Source of the DNA: Acidimicrobiales bacterium
Lineage (GTDB): Bacteria > Actinomycetota > Acidimicrobiia > Acidimicrobiales > Aldehydirespiratoraceae
Reading direction: 5' to 3'
Assembly (NCBI GenBank): GCA_033344915.1
Contig: JAWPML010000001.1
Coordinates: 906,369 to 970,368, forward strand
DNA length: 64,000 bases
Position numbers and translations under genes: made by a program. The notes under the pieces were generated by a model. That model did not search any database. It saw nothing but the letters and a program-made list of their open reading frames with translations, and was not told where the DNA came from. This document shows, piece after piece, positions 1-8,515 of this stretch (within the stretch, counting starts at the first letter, position 1; every line of letters starts with the position of its first letter).

Positions 1-410
1 TCGGCCCAGAGACGGCGCATGAGCGGCATCGCCTCGTTCAGCCATGGCGCCCGTTCCTTGCGGTCGACCTGGAACGCCTGGTGTTCGGCGGTGTTGGCGA
101 TGCCGAGCCCGAGAGCGGGGAGGCAGCGACCGCCGGAGACGACGTCGAGGCTCGCCAGCATCTTCGCCATGAGCACCGGGTTGCGGCCGGGCACGACGGA
201 GACGGCGGGTCCGAACTTGAGGCGCGTGCTGCGGCCGGCCACGTAGGACATCGCGACGATCGGGTCGAGCTGCGGGCTGTTGATCCGCTCCGGGAACCAC
301 AGCGAGTCGTAGCGCAGCCGGTCCAGGTCGTCGATGACCCGACCGAACCCGTCGGGGGTGCCCATGAGCTTGGGCACTGCGCCGATGCCGTATCCGATGC
401 GAACCTTCAT
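1..410 (-). CDS. LLM-class (F420-dependent type) oxidoreductase, 3' end cut by window edge
   Basis: The reverse strand reads MKVRIGYGIGAVPKLM from an ATG at 410 and stays open to base 1, giving the first 136 residues of a luciferase-like monooxygenase. Typical family features are visible: an N-terminal beta strand, 'YDSLWFPERI', 'DPIVAMSYVAG', 'LKFGPAVSVVPGRNP' and 'DVVSGGRCLPALGLG', matching the first half of the TIM barrel. In actinobacteria most relatives use coenzyme F420 as hydride carrier; the cofactor here is inferred from the family. The C-terminal half is outside the window, so substrate cannot be guessed. It is divergent from the HNH gene, about 55 bp away. Confidence 0.8.
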   Translation of the reverse strand, partial: MKVRIGYGIGAVPKLMGTPDGFGRVIDDLDRLRYDSLWFPERINSPQLDPIVAMSYVAGRSTRLKFGPAVSVVPGRNPVLMAKMLASLDVVSGGRCLPALGLGIANTAEHQAFQVDRKERAPWLNEAMPLMRRLWA

Positions 411-451
411 CCGGTCAGCGTCGCACAACGGTGAGTGTCATACCCCTTCGC

Positions 452-457
452 TACACT
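452..457 (+). promoter_or_regulatory. Candidate -10 element (TACACT) of the DUF222-HNH gene
   Basis: TACACT fits the actinobacterial TANNNT consensus and ends 8 nt before the ATG at 466, which would give a leaderless or nearly leaderless transcript. No clear -35 box is seen. Confidence 0.45.
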
Positions 458-458
458 A

Positions 459-472
459 CGAACGTATGTTCG
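459..472. promoter_or_regulatory. SOS-box-like palindrome overlapping a start codon
   Basis: The sequence CGAAC-GTAT-GTTCG matches the Gram-positive/mycobacterial LexA site (CGAAC-N4-GTTCG) in every fixed position. It begins just after the candidate -10 and covers the ATG of the DUF222-HNH gene, so bound LexA would block initiation. LexA control is inferred; several 13E12/DUF222 genes in mycobacteria are known to be LexA-regulated. Confidence 0.6.
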
Positions 473-1734
473 ATGGCGATGCGGGTTTGGCACAACTGAA
501 CGAGACTCTCGACACTCTCGTCGATGGGGAGTGGGTGTTGGGTTCGGCGCGTGACGCGGCTGTGGTGTTGGCGGGGTTGGAGTCGGTGGCGCGGCGGGTG
601 CGGGCGGTGCAGACGCGGGTGCTCGATGAGGTCGACCGGTCCGGTGTGTATGTGTCCGATGGGCATGGTTCGGCGAAGGTGATGGTGCGTCATTGCGGCC
701 GGTTGTCGCCGGGGGCGGCGGCGGGTCGGGAGCGGGGGGTGCGGATGTCGCGGGCGTTGCCGGAGGTGTTCGACGCCTTGCGGTCGGGGTCGTTGGGGGT
801 CGATCAGTTCGATTTGTTGGGTCGGGTGTGGGCGAACCCGCGGGTGCGTGAGGCGATGGTGGATGCCCAGCGGTGGTTCCTGCGTCTGGCGGGCCGGTTG
901 TCGTATGCCGATTTCGAGGTCGAGGTGCGCACCTGGGAGCGCTACGCGGACGAGGACGGGCCCGAACCGGCCAACAGCCGATCGCACGAGTTGCGGGATT
1001 TCTCGTTGGTGCAGGACCCGATCGGGTTGGGGTGGACGTTCGCCGGCGGCTCCGGCGCGATGCAAGGCGCCCAGATCGACGAGATCTTCGAGCACTATGT
1101 CTCCGCGGAACGACTCACCGATTGGGAGAAGGCCCGCGCCGAGCATGGCGATGAGGCGAACCTGTCGCATCTGCCCCGCAACGAACGCCAACGCCGCGCC
1201 GATGCGTTCTGGCAGATGTGTCACGACGCCGCCGCGAACCCGCACTCGGTCGTGCCCGACATGGTCCACAACATCGTCTGGAACCAAGCCACGTTCGAAC
1301 ACGCCGCGGCCCGTCACGCCGGCACCAACCCGGCCCCGTTGGACCCCTCCGATGTCGAGTGCCGCACCCTCGACGGCGCACCGCTCGACCCGACCGAAGC
1401 GTTCGCGACCGTGTTCCTCGACCGGCTGCGCCGCGTCGTCATCGACGCCGCATCCGTCGTCATCGATCTCGGCCGGGCCCGCCGCTTCACCGGCGGCGCC
1501 CGCCTCGCCGCCCAACTCGGCGACACCCACTGCCCCTGGCCCGGCTGCACCGTCCCCACCACACAATGCGAAATCGACCACAGCATCGACCACGCCCACG
1601 GCGGCGACACCAACCCCACAAACGGCGGCCCCTACTGCGGCAAACACAACCGCTGGAAACAGAAAGGCTACGCCGTCTGGCGCGACCCCCAAGGGGTATG
1701 GCACACCTACCGACCCGACGGGACGGAAATCTGA
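466..1734 (+). CDS. DUF222 (13E12 repeat) HNH endonuclease
   Basis: A 422-residue protein with the N-terminal helical DUF222 region (13E12 repeat family) and a C-terminal HNH nuclease domain. The C-terminus shows the zinc-binding and catalytic pattern CPWPGC...CEIDHSIDH...GG.TNP.NGGPYCGKHNRWK. The start MFDGDAGLAQ is chosen because a -10 box and an SOS-box-like site sit directly on it; the upstream in-frame extension lies over the divergent oxidoreductase gene. These proteins are numerous in actinobacteria, often as multi-copy families, and their DNA target is unknown. Codon use changes within the gene (GTG/TTG-rich first third, strongly C-ending last third), which may reflect recombination between family copies. 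Confidence 0.9.
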   Translation: MFDGDAGLAQLNETLDTLVDGEWVLGSARDAAVVLAGLESVARRVRAVQTRVLDEVDRSGVYVSDGHGSAKVMVRHCGRLSPGAAAGRERGVRMSRALPEVFDALRSGSLGVDQFDLLGRVWANPRVREAMVDAQRWFLRLAGRLSYADFEVEVRTWERYADEDGPEPANSRSHELRDFSLVQDPIGLGWTFAGGSGAMQGAQIDEIFEHYVSAERLTDWEKARAEHGDEANLSHLPRNERQRRADAFWQMCHDAAANPHSVVPDMVHNIVWNQATFEHAAARHAGTNPAPLDPSDVECRTLDGAPLDPTEAFATVFLDRLRRVVIDAASVVIDLGRARRFTGGARLAAQLGDTHCPWPGCTVPTTQCEIDHSIDHAHGGDTNPTNGGPYCGKHNRWKQKGYAVWRDPQGVWHTYRPDGTEI

Positions 1735-1751
1735 AGGGCACACTGGTCGCC

Positions 1752-2396
1752 GTGCCTGGTGGGTTCGCGCTGCATGGAGTGACGGTGGACGGGGTCGACC
1801 GTCCGCGCCTGGACGATGTCGAGCTCGAGATCGCGGCGGACGGCATCACGGTGCTCGCCGGCGAGTCGGGGTCGGGGAAGTCGACACTGTTGCGGCTGCT
1901 GAATCGGCTCGATGTGCCGGACCGGGGCACGGTTACCTGGCAGGGCGAGAACCTCGACGACGTCGACGTGCTGCTGCATCGGCGTCAGGTCGGCATGGTG
2001 TTCCAGACGCCGGCGGTCGCGCCCGGCTCCGTGTTCGACAATCTGCGGATCGGAGCGATCGACCTCGACGAGGAGAGCGCCGCCGATCTGGTGCACCTCG
2101 TCCATCTCGACCCGGGCTATCTGGATCGCACGGCGAGTGAGCTCTCGGGCGGCGAGAAGCAGCGGGTCTGCCTGGCCCGCACCCTGGCGACCGGGCCGGA
2201 CGTGATCCTGGCCGATGAACCCACGTCGTCGCTCGATCCGGAAGCGACTGCGGTCATCGAACAGCTCGCCCGTCGCCTGGCCGCCCCGGACAGTCCGCTG
2301 CGGGTCGGCTGGGTCTGGGTGTCGCACGATCCCGGCCAAATCGAGCGCATCGCCGACCGCGTCGTGCGAATGCGGGCCGGCCGCGTGGTGTCCTAG
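1752..2396 (+). CDS. ABC transporter ATP-binding protein, FetA/YbbL-like
   Basis: 214 residues with Walker A GESGSGKST, Q-loop 'MVFQTPAVAPG', signature LSGGEKQR, Walker B VILADEPTSSLD and the H-loop SHD. The short size and the 'LLRLLNRLDVPDRGTVTWQG' region resemble FetA/YbbL, the ATPase of a putative iron exporter, and a FetB-like membrane partner is encoded at 6930-7721. The start is uncertain; GTG at 1752 is the first start codon after the HNH stop, with a weak AAGGG 13 nt upstream. The gene lies 17 bp after the HNH gene. The fet function is inferred from the pair, which is interrupted by one large gene. Confidence 0.8.
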   Translation: MPGGFALHGVTVDGVDRPRLDDVELEIAADGITVLAGESGSGKSTLLRLLNRLDVPDRGTVTWQGENLDDVDVLLHRRQVGMVFQTPAVAPGSVFDNLRIGAIDLDEESAADLVHLVHLDPGYLDRTASELSGGEKQRVCLARTLATGPDVILADEPTSSLDPEATAVIEQLARRLAAPDSPLRVGWVWVSHDPGQIERIADRVVRMRAGRVVS

Positions 2397-2430
2397 CCCC
2401 AGCGTTCGACCGCGCAGAGCGTTTTCGGTA

Positions 2431-2455
2431 CCGTTTCCGGTCGTTGGCGAAACGG
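2431..2455. terminator. Small inverted repeat between the ATPase gene and the SGNH gene
   Basis: CCGTTTC and GAAACGG pair as a 7-bp stem with an 11-nt loop, located 34 nt after the ATPase stop and 10 nt before the next ATG. There is no T tract, so it may be a weak terminator or a regulatory hairpin. Confidence 0.3.
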
Positions 2456-2465
2456 CGAGGGTGAC

Positions 2466-5400
2466 ATGGGGCGAGTACGGGCAGTACTGGTGGTTCTGGC
2501 GGTCGGAGCGGCCGGCATCTCGGTCGCGCCGGGTGGCACGTCGCGGGCCGGCGCGACCGAACCCGTGCCCCAGCCCCGACCCGAGTGCGGCGAGGACACC
2601 TACACGTGTCCGACCGACCATGCCGAGAACGAGGTCACGGTGTCAGGTCAGGTCATCGACGGTGCCCCTGTGAACGTGGTGATGGACCCGGTCGTGCCCG
2701 CCTGCAACCGCAATGTCGGTCCGGTGGCGGGCGGATGGGAGAACGCCCCGTGCTACTCGTCGATCTCGTTCGGCGGGTCGCCCTCGCTGTGCCTGACGAT
2801 CGACACGTTCGACGACGACAGGATTCGCACCGGGTCGTGCAGCGCCCTGCTCTACGAGGACGGCACGACCGCCCGGTTCGAACTCGCGAGCGAGGATGCA
2901 CGAAACCACGATTCGGAGACGCCGAGAGCGAGCTGTGGGTACAACTCCGCGTTCGGTGTCTATGTCGAGGGCGGCCCCTCGAACCGCGACTACGGGCCGT
3001 GGGCGGCCAAGGCCGCGACCATGCTCGATTGTCGCTACACGCTCACGTCCGGTCGACCGAACGGGCTCTACGGCCCGACCTGGGCGTACTTCCCGGCTTC
3101 CGTGTCCGTGCGGGACAACGGCGCGAGCTCGACCTACTCGGGCTACGCCGCCGCCGACGGTGGATGGGCCTATGTCATCGGCGATCTCCGAGACGGCGGT
3201 CTCGAAGCCGATCTGGAAGCGATCGAGAACGCCGTCCTCGGGGGCGCCGCCGAGTACACCCTGGACGCGTCCGGGTCGACAGAGCCGACCGACGACCCGA
3301 TCGTCAGCTACGACTTCGAGGTCACGGCTCCGGACGGCAGCACCGACACGCGTTCCTCGGGTTCGGACACCTGGGACGTCCAACTCCTCCAGGACCCGGA
3401 GGGCGGATCGACGTACACCGCGTCCGTGACCGTCACGAGCGAATCCGGGGCGACCGACACGGAGACGGTCGAGATCGAGCTCCCCGCAGGGATCAACATC
3501 GAGGAGTTCGCTGCGGTCGTGCATCCCGAGCCCGACGGCGAGGATCCCGGAGGCGAGCACCCCGAACCGGAGGTCTCGACCAAGGTCGACATCAATCTGC
3601 TCGGTGTCGACCACGACATCTTCATGGAAGAGGGTGACTACACGATCGAGCTCGAATGGCTCGAACCCGTGCCCGGCGAGGGGCCGGGGATCTCGCTCGG
3701 GGCGCCGACGGAGATGTTCCGCACCGCGGAGGGCCCGTACGGCGACGAAGATCCCTTCGACGTCTTCTACATGTGGGAGCCGCCGACCGAAGCCGGCACC
3801 TACCGGGTCCGCGTCAACCTCGACCTGACCACCTCGGACGGCACGCATGCCCGGGCATCGCGCACGACGTCGCCGTTCGACGTGATCGGTGGCGAGATCG
3901 ACGCCCAGCTGTCCGAGGAAGTGTCCGACAGCGACGAGCCTGCGTTCGGCATCGTCGACCAGCTGTTCGAGTTCGACCTGACGCTCCAGAACATCGGGTG
4001 GGACGACGCGACGATCGTGTCGGTCGAGTTGACGCGCGAGGTGGAAGGCGTCGACATCGACTTCGAGCCACCGGACGACGAGACGATCGTGCCGGAGGGG
4101 GAGACCGTCGTCCCGGTGACCGTGTCGTCCTCACAGCCGGGTGAGGCGGAGATCCCGTTCACGGTCACCTATCAGGACACGGCCGTCGGCGAGGACAGTG
4201 AGCGGAAGATCGAGCTCTCCGCCCACCTCAACTTCCTCGGCGACTTCGAATGGCGGGTGCCGGATCGCATCGTGCGTCCGACCGGTGGTGGGTCGCCGGA
4301 CATCCCCGATTCGGCCGGCGATGTCGACGACGTGCAACACGACAGCTATCCCGTCGACATCACGATCGTCGCCGAGGATTGCCTGACCGACTACGACTGG
4401 ACGGCGAACGGCGAGGAGATCGACGACCCGGAGCCGACGCCCGACCGGGAGGACCCCTGCCAGTTCCGCTTCGAGTTCGAGGACGAGGGCGAGTACGAGT
4501 TGATCGGTTCGGACGGAGCGGCCGAGGTGCTCAAGGGCACCGTGACGGTGGAGGACATCCTCTGGGTGGTCGTCGGCGACTCGGTCGCCTCGGGCGAAGG
4601 AAACCCCGACGGCGGGTCCGGCGGCGGGTGGATGGACGCGAAGTGCCACCGGTCGGCGAACTCCGGCGCCGTACAGGCGGCCTTCGACTACGAGGAGGAG
4701 TACGAGCTCTCGTCGGTCACCCTCGTCCATGTGGCGTGTTCCGGCGCGACGACGTTCAGTGGCGTCATCGGGCCCCAGCTGCACAACCCGTTCTACGGCG
4801 CCGACGCGTCGGCCCATCAACTGGCCGTCGTGGACTCGCTCGTCGGCGACCGGGAGATCGATGCCCTGGTGATGCACGTCGGCGGCAACGACATGTTGTT
4901 CGGGCCGGCCGCGAAGTTCTGCTTCGCCAATGGAGCGCCGGGCAATCCGTGCAACAAGATCGGGTTCGCCTCGGAGCTGAGCATCCAGTCGGGCAACGTG
5001 ACCCAGGTACGGGGCATTCCGGTGCCCGAGGTGCTGGATCCCTTCGTCGGGTCGGTCTGTCGCGACGCGTCCGCCGGTGAGCGCGAGATCAATGCCGCCG
5101 GCGACGGAGATATCGAGGCGTCGACGGCGTCGGAGTGGCACATCATCATCAACGACGAGAACATCGACTGGACGGGACGTACCCCAGTCGACATCGATGA
5201 ACCCGGCGCGCTGCCGACCGACTGGGAGCAGTCCGACATCGAGAGCATCGCGCCGAGGCTGTGTCCGGGGGACTGGGCCGAACGCGTGCTCTCCGGTGGG
5301 CACAGCGGAGCGTCCTCGCTCAACTTCGTTCTCGAGGATGAGCTGGAGGAGAACCACTTCTCCGGTTATCTCCCCACCCGGGCGCCGAACCCGCTCAGGG

Positions 5401-6887
5401 AACCGGAGCCGCTCACCGAGATCGTGAAGGCCACGGGACCCGACCTCGACGACGCGATCGACCGCCGGGTGGAGGCCTTCGAGCAGAATCTCGCCGCGCT
5501 CGACAGCCGCGTCGACCTGATGAACGTCGATCCCGCCAACGTCTTCATCGTCGAGTACTACAACCTCACCCGGGGCAGCGACGGGGAGACCTGCGACGCG
5601 ATCCTGGGTGTCCCGCTCACCGGCCTCGGGATCGACGAGGCCGAGGCAATGTGGGCGGAGGCGAAGATCCTCGACCCGCTGAATCGCGAGATCGCGGCGA
5701 CCCGGTCGCGCTTCGGATGGACGGTCGTCGGTGGAGTGGCCTCCGCCTTCACCACCCACGGTGCCTGTGCAGACGAGTCGTGGGTCATCGGCCTGGACGA
5801 CGACACCGGTGCCGGCAACGCGGGACTCCTCCACCCGAACGCGGCGGGCCACGAGGCCATCAAGGACCTGGTGATGGCAGCCGTCGACGGCGTGGTCGAA
5901 GATCCGTCGGATGCGCGGGGATCGGACCCGACGGCCTCCGATCGTCTCGCCCAGGCGGCCGCGGAGGGAAGCAACGTGCTCCGGTTGGCCGGCGACGGCG
6001 ATCTCGCTCCGGCGGCAGCCTCGGCGTCGTTGACCTTGACCGCGGCCGGCGATGAAGCCGAACTCGCAGTCGGCGACTGGCTGCTGGTCGGCGCGGGCAA
6101 CGAGCGGACCGCCGACTACGCGTTCCCCCTGCCGGCGCCGCAACTCGTCGAAGTGACGGCCATCAACGGTCGGAGGATCACGTTCGAGCCCGCGCTCGAC
6201 CAACGTCACGGAGCGAGCACGCTGGTGGTCCGGGTGCCGGACGTGAGTCGTCAGCATCTCGAGGATCCGTACGATCCGACGCAGGTGGCGGGGCCGACGA
6301 GCGAGCTGTTCTCGTGTGACCCGGATGCGACGGCGCCGTTCGTCGACCTCCCGGGCACGAAGTGGGGCGATCCGGCGATCATCTGTCTCTACGACATCGA
6401 CGTCACGACCGGCACCTCGCCGACGATGTTCTCACCGGACGACGTGGTCACCCGGATGCAGATGGCCGCCTTCATGGCCCGCCTCTACGAGGTCATGGTG
6501 GGCGAGCCGTGTCCGGTCGCAGACACGCCGTTCACGGATCTCCTCGGTAGCCCCTGGGGTGACCCGGCGATCGGCTGCATCTACGGACTCGACGTCACGA
6601 CGGGCACGTCGCCCACGACCTACTCGCCGAACGATGTCGTCACCCGCATGCAGGTCGCTGCGTTCCTGGACCGCCTGTGGCAGGCGATCCGGGGGGAGAA
6701 GGCCCCCAAGGTCCCGACGCCGTTCATCGACCTCCCGGGCAACTACGCCGACAGCTCGATCGCCCGCATCTTCGGTCTCGATCTCACGACCGGCACGTCG
6801 CCGACCATGTACTCGCCCTACGACGACGTCACCCGGGTCCAGATGGCGGCCCTGCTGGCCCGCTTCTACGAAGCCGATCCTCCGTAG
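2466..6887 (+). CDS. Large secreted SGNH/GDSL hydrolase with PKD-like region and three C-terminal SLH repeats
   Basis: A 1473-residue exported protein. Residues 1-30 form a Sec signal peptide (MGRVRAVLVVLAVGAAG, cleavage near GGTSRAGA). A cysteine-containing N-terminal domain is followed by PKD-like and Ig-like beta segments (about 245-690). A SGNH hydrolase domain starts with VVGDSVASGEGN (Ser near 705), continues with HVGGNDMLFG (near 806) and ends with HPNAAGHE (near 1122), so the block I, III and V residues are present. The last 190 residues hold three S-layer-homology-like repeats, each with '(V/L)TTGTSPTxxSP..VTRxQ(M/V)AA'. It probably acts as an esterase or lipase anchored at the cell surface. 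SD-like GCGAGGGTGAC precedes the ATG. It separates the fetA-like and fetB-like genes. Confidence 0.88.
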   Translation: MGRVRAVLVVLAVGAAGISVAPGGTSRAGATEPVPQPRPECGEDTYTCPTDHAENEVTVSGQVIDGAPVNVVMDPVVPACNRNVGPVAGGWENAPCYSSISFGGSPSLCLTIDTFDDDRIRTGSCSALLYEDGTTARFELASEDARNHDSETPRASCGYNSAFGVYVEGGPSNRDYGPWAAKAATMLDCRYTLTSGRPNGLYGPTWAYFPASVSVRDNGASSTYSGYAAADGGWAYVIGDLRDGGLEADLEAIENAVLGGAAEYTLDASGSTEPTDDPIVSYDFEVTAPDGSTDTRSSGSDTWDVQLLQDPEGGSTYTASVTVTSESGATDTETVEIELPAGINIEEFAAVVHPEPDGEDPGGEHPEPEVSTKVDINLLGVDHDIFMEEGDYTIELEWLEPVPGEGPGISLGAPTEMFRTAEGPYGDEDPFDVFYMWEPPTEAGTYRVRVNLDLTTSDGTHARASRTTSPFDVIGGEIDAQLSEEVSDSDEPAFGIVDQLFEFDLTLQNIGWDDATIVSVELTREVEGVDIDFEPPDDETIVPEGETVVPVTVSSSQPGEAEIPFTVTYQDTAVGEDSERKIELSAHLNFLGDFEWRVPDRIVRPTGGGSPDIPDSAGDVDDVQHDSYPVDITIVAEDCLTDYDWTANGEEIDDPEPTPDREDPCQFRFEFEDEGEYELIGSDGAAEVLKGTVTVEDILWVVVGDSVASGEGNPDGGSGGGWMDAKCHRSANSGAVQAAFDYEEEYELSSVTLVHVACSGATTFSGVIGPQLHNPFYGADASAHQLAVVDSLVGDREIDALVMHVGGNDMLFGPAAKFCFANGAPGNPCNKIGFASELSIQSGNVTQVRGIPVPEVLDPFVGSVCRDASAGEREINAAGDGDIEASTASEWHIIINDENIDWTGRTPVDIDEPGALPTDWEQSDIESIAPRLCPGDWAERVLSGGHSGASSLNFVLEDELEENHFSGYLPTRAPNPLREPEPLTEIVKATGPDLDDAIDRRVEAFEQNLAALDSRVDLMNVDPANVFIVEYYNLTRGSDGETCDAILGVPLTGLGIDEAEAMWAEAKILDPLNREIAATRSRFGWTVVGGVASAFTTHGACADESWVIGLDDDTGAGNAGLLHPNAAGHEAIKDLVMAAVDGVVEDPSDARGSDPTASDRLAQAAAEGSNVLRLAGDGDLAPAAASASLTLTAAGDEAELAVGDWLLVGAGNERTADYAFPLPAPQLVEVTAINGRRITFEPALDQRHGASTLVVRVPDVSRQHLEDPYDPTQVAGPTSELFSCDPDATAPFVDLPGTKWGDPAIICLYDIDVTTGTSPTMFSPDDVVTRMQMAAFMARLYEVMVGEPCPVADTPFTDLLGSPWGDPAIGCIYGLDVTTGTSPTTYSPNDVVTRMQVAAFLDRLWQAIRGEKAPKVPTPFIDLPGNYADSSIARIFGLDLTTGTSPTMYSPYDDVTRVQMAALLARFYEADPP

Positions 6888-6929
6888 GACCACGCACCCG
6901 GTCGCGAAGCGCGAGATGGTGGAGTCCGC

Positions 6930-7721
6930 ATGAACGACCTCGCAGACATCGGCCTCGACGGCCTCGCCCTGTCGGGCATCCTGATCGCGGTCGCCTTGGT
7001 GCTGTCCTTCGTCCGTCGACTCGGGCTCGAGAGGGATCTGCTGATCGCGGCCGTCCGGGCGCTCGTCCAGCTGTTGATCGTCGGCTTCGCGCTCCGGATC
7101 GTGGTGGACGGCGACGACCCGCTGATCTTCACCTGGATCTGGGTGGCGGTGATGGTCGTCGTCGCCTCGTGGACGGTGCGACGCCGCGCCCCCGAGGTGC
7201 CGAACGTGATTCCACTCGCGTTGGCGTCGTTCGCGGCGGCGGCCGCCGTGACACTCGGCGTGCTGTTCGGGCTTCGCGTGTTCGAGCCGACCGGTCGGGC
7301 GATCGTGCCGATGGCGGGGGTGATGGTGGGCAACTCGATGACGGCGACGGTGGTCGTCTCCCGCCGTCTGGTGGCCGAGGCCCGCGATCACCGTGGCTTG
7401 ATCGAAGCCCGCCTCGCCCTCGGCCTCTCGTCTCAGGACGCGTTCGCGCCACACCTCCGCGAGGCGCTGCGGACCGGCCTGGTTCCTCAGATCGAGACGA
7501 CCAAGACGGTCGGCCTCATCGCCCTCCCCGGTGCGATGACCGGGCTGATCCTGGCGGGGGTCGAGCCGGTCGAGGCCGTGCGGGTGCAGGTGGCGGTGAT
7601 GTATCTCGTGCTCGGGTCGGTCTCGACCACGGCCTCGGTGATGGCGCTGGGCCTCACCCGGAGAATGTTCACGAAGGACCACCGGCTCGCGGTGGCGGCT
7701 GTGGCACAGTCTCGCCCGTGA
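6930..7721 (+). CDS. fetB: FetB/YbbM-type ABC permease (putative metal/iron exporter)
   Basis: 263 residues with about seven hydrophobic helices and the family's central segment 'GVMVGNSMTATVVVSRRL', then 'ALRTGLVPQIETTKTVGLIALPGAMTGLILAG', which is diagnostic of FetB/YbbM (UPF0014). In Escherichia coli FetAB lowers cellular iron under oxidative stress; that role is taken from the family. A good SD (GGTGGAG) lies 5 nt before the ATG. The matching ATPase is at 1752-2396 rather than adjacent. The last codons overlap the thioesterase start (GTGA), implying translational coupling. Confidence 0.85.
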   Translation: MNDLADIGLDGLALSGILIAVALVLSFVRRLGLERDLLIAAVRALVQLLIVGFALRIVVDGDDPLIFTWIWVAVMVVVASWTVRRRAPEVPNVIPLALASFAAAAAVTLGVLFGLRVFEPTGRAIVPMAGVMVGNSMTATVVVSRRLVAEARDHRGLIEARLALGLSSQDAFAPHLREALRTGLVPQIETTKTVGLIALPGAMTGLILAGVEPVEAVRVQVAVMYLVLGSVSTTASVMALGLTRRMFTKDHRLAVAAVAQSRP

Positions 7722-8503
7722 TCGAAGCGATATTCGTCCCCGAAGGCGACGACCTCATCCCGCAACCGACGGCGTCCGGGCCGTGGTTCCCCGGCGTCCA
7801 GCACGGCGGCGCCATCACCGGCCTCATCGCCCGGGCTGTCGAGCAGGTGCCGAGTGCGACGCCGATGATGCTGACCCGGATGTCGGTGGACATGAGTCGG
7901 AAGGTGCCGATGGGGCGCACGCGGGTGACGGCGGAGGTGTTGCGCGACGGTCGCCGCGTCCAGTCGCTCGGCGTCCGCTACGAGGTCGACGGCGAGATTG
8001 TCGCCCGCTCGACCGCGATGCGGATCCGGATCGACGACTCGGTCGTCGCCGACGAGCAGGTGCCGGACCCGTGGCCGGAGGACGTGCCCCCGGAGGGTCC
8101 TGACGGGCTCGACGACCTCGACATCTCGGTGCAGGGAGCCGACTTCATCCACAACTTCACGATGCGGCGTCGCGAGGACGAAGCTCGGCCGGGCCGGACG
8201 ATCAGCTGGGTCAGGCTGAACGTGCCGTTCGTGCTCGGTGAGGAGACCCGGCCGATGACCTTCGCGGCGGCGGCCGCCGACATGATCCCCAGCGCCGGGT
8301 CGATCATGGACTTCGACCGGTACCTCTCGGTCAACCCCGACCTGTCGATGCAGTTCCACCGGATACCCGAGGGTGCCTGGATCGCGAGCGAGGCGCTGGT
8401 GCGGGTCAATCGCGCCGGTTTCGGTTCGACCGACGCCCAGCTCTTCGACTCGACCGGCTCGATCGGTCGGTCGATGAAGAGCCTCCTGATCGACCCCCGC
8501 TGA
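7718..8503 (+). CDS. Acyl-CoA thioesterase family protein (double hotdog, TesB-like)
   Basis: 261 residues. 'GPWFPGVQHGGAITGLIARAVEQV' at the N-terminus and 'ADMIPSAGSIMDFDRYLSVNPDLSMQFHR...GAWIASEALVRVNRAGFGSTDAQLFDSTGSIGRS' at the C-terminus are the two halves of a double-hotdog thioesterase of the Acyl-CoA_thio_3/TesB-like type common in actinobacteria. The GTG start overlaps the fetB stop (GTGA). It probably hydrolyses an acyl-CoA; the chain specificity is not readable. No functional link with iron export is evident, so the coupling may only reflect gene packing. Confidence 0.8.
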   Translation: MIEAIFVPEGDDLIPQPTASGPWFPGVQHGGAITGLIARAVEQVPSATPMMLTRMSVDMSRKVPMGRTRVTAEVLRDGRRVQSLGVRYEVDGEIVARSTAMRIRIDDSVVADEQVPDPWPEDVPPEGPDGLDDLDISVQGADFIHNFTMRRREDEARPGRTISWVRLNVPFVLGEETRPMTFAAAAADMIPSAGSIMDFDRYLSVNPDLSMQFHRIPEGAWIASEALVRVNRAGFGSTDAQLFDSTGSIGRSMKSLLIDPR

Positions 8504-8515
8504 CCCGCGATCTCG

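Noticed and set aside
451-1743. Long antisense open frame over the HNH gene and similar long frames over suf, aceE and the GGDEF-EAL gene
   Set aside because: They come from high GC content and lack starts, family motifs and spacing; the sense strand has recognised proteins in every case.
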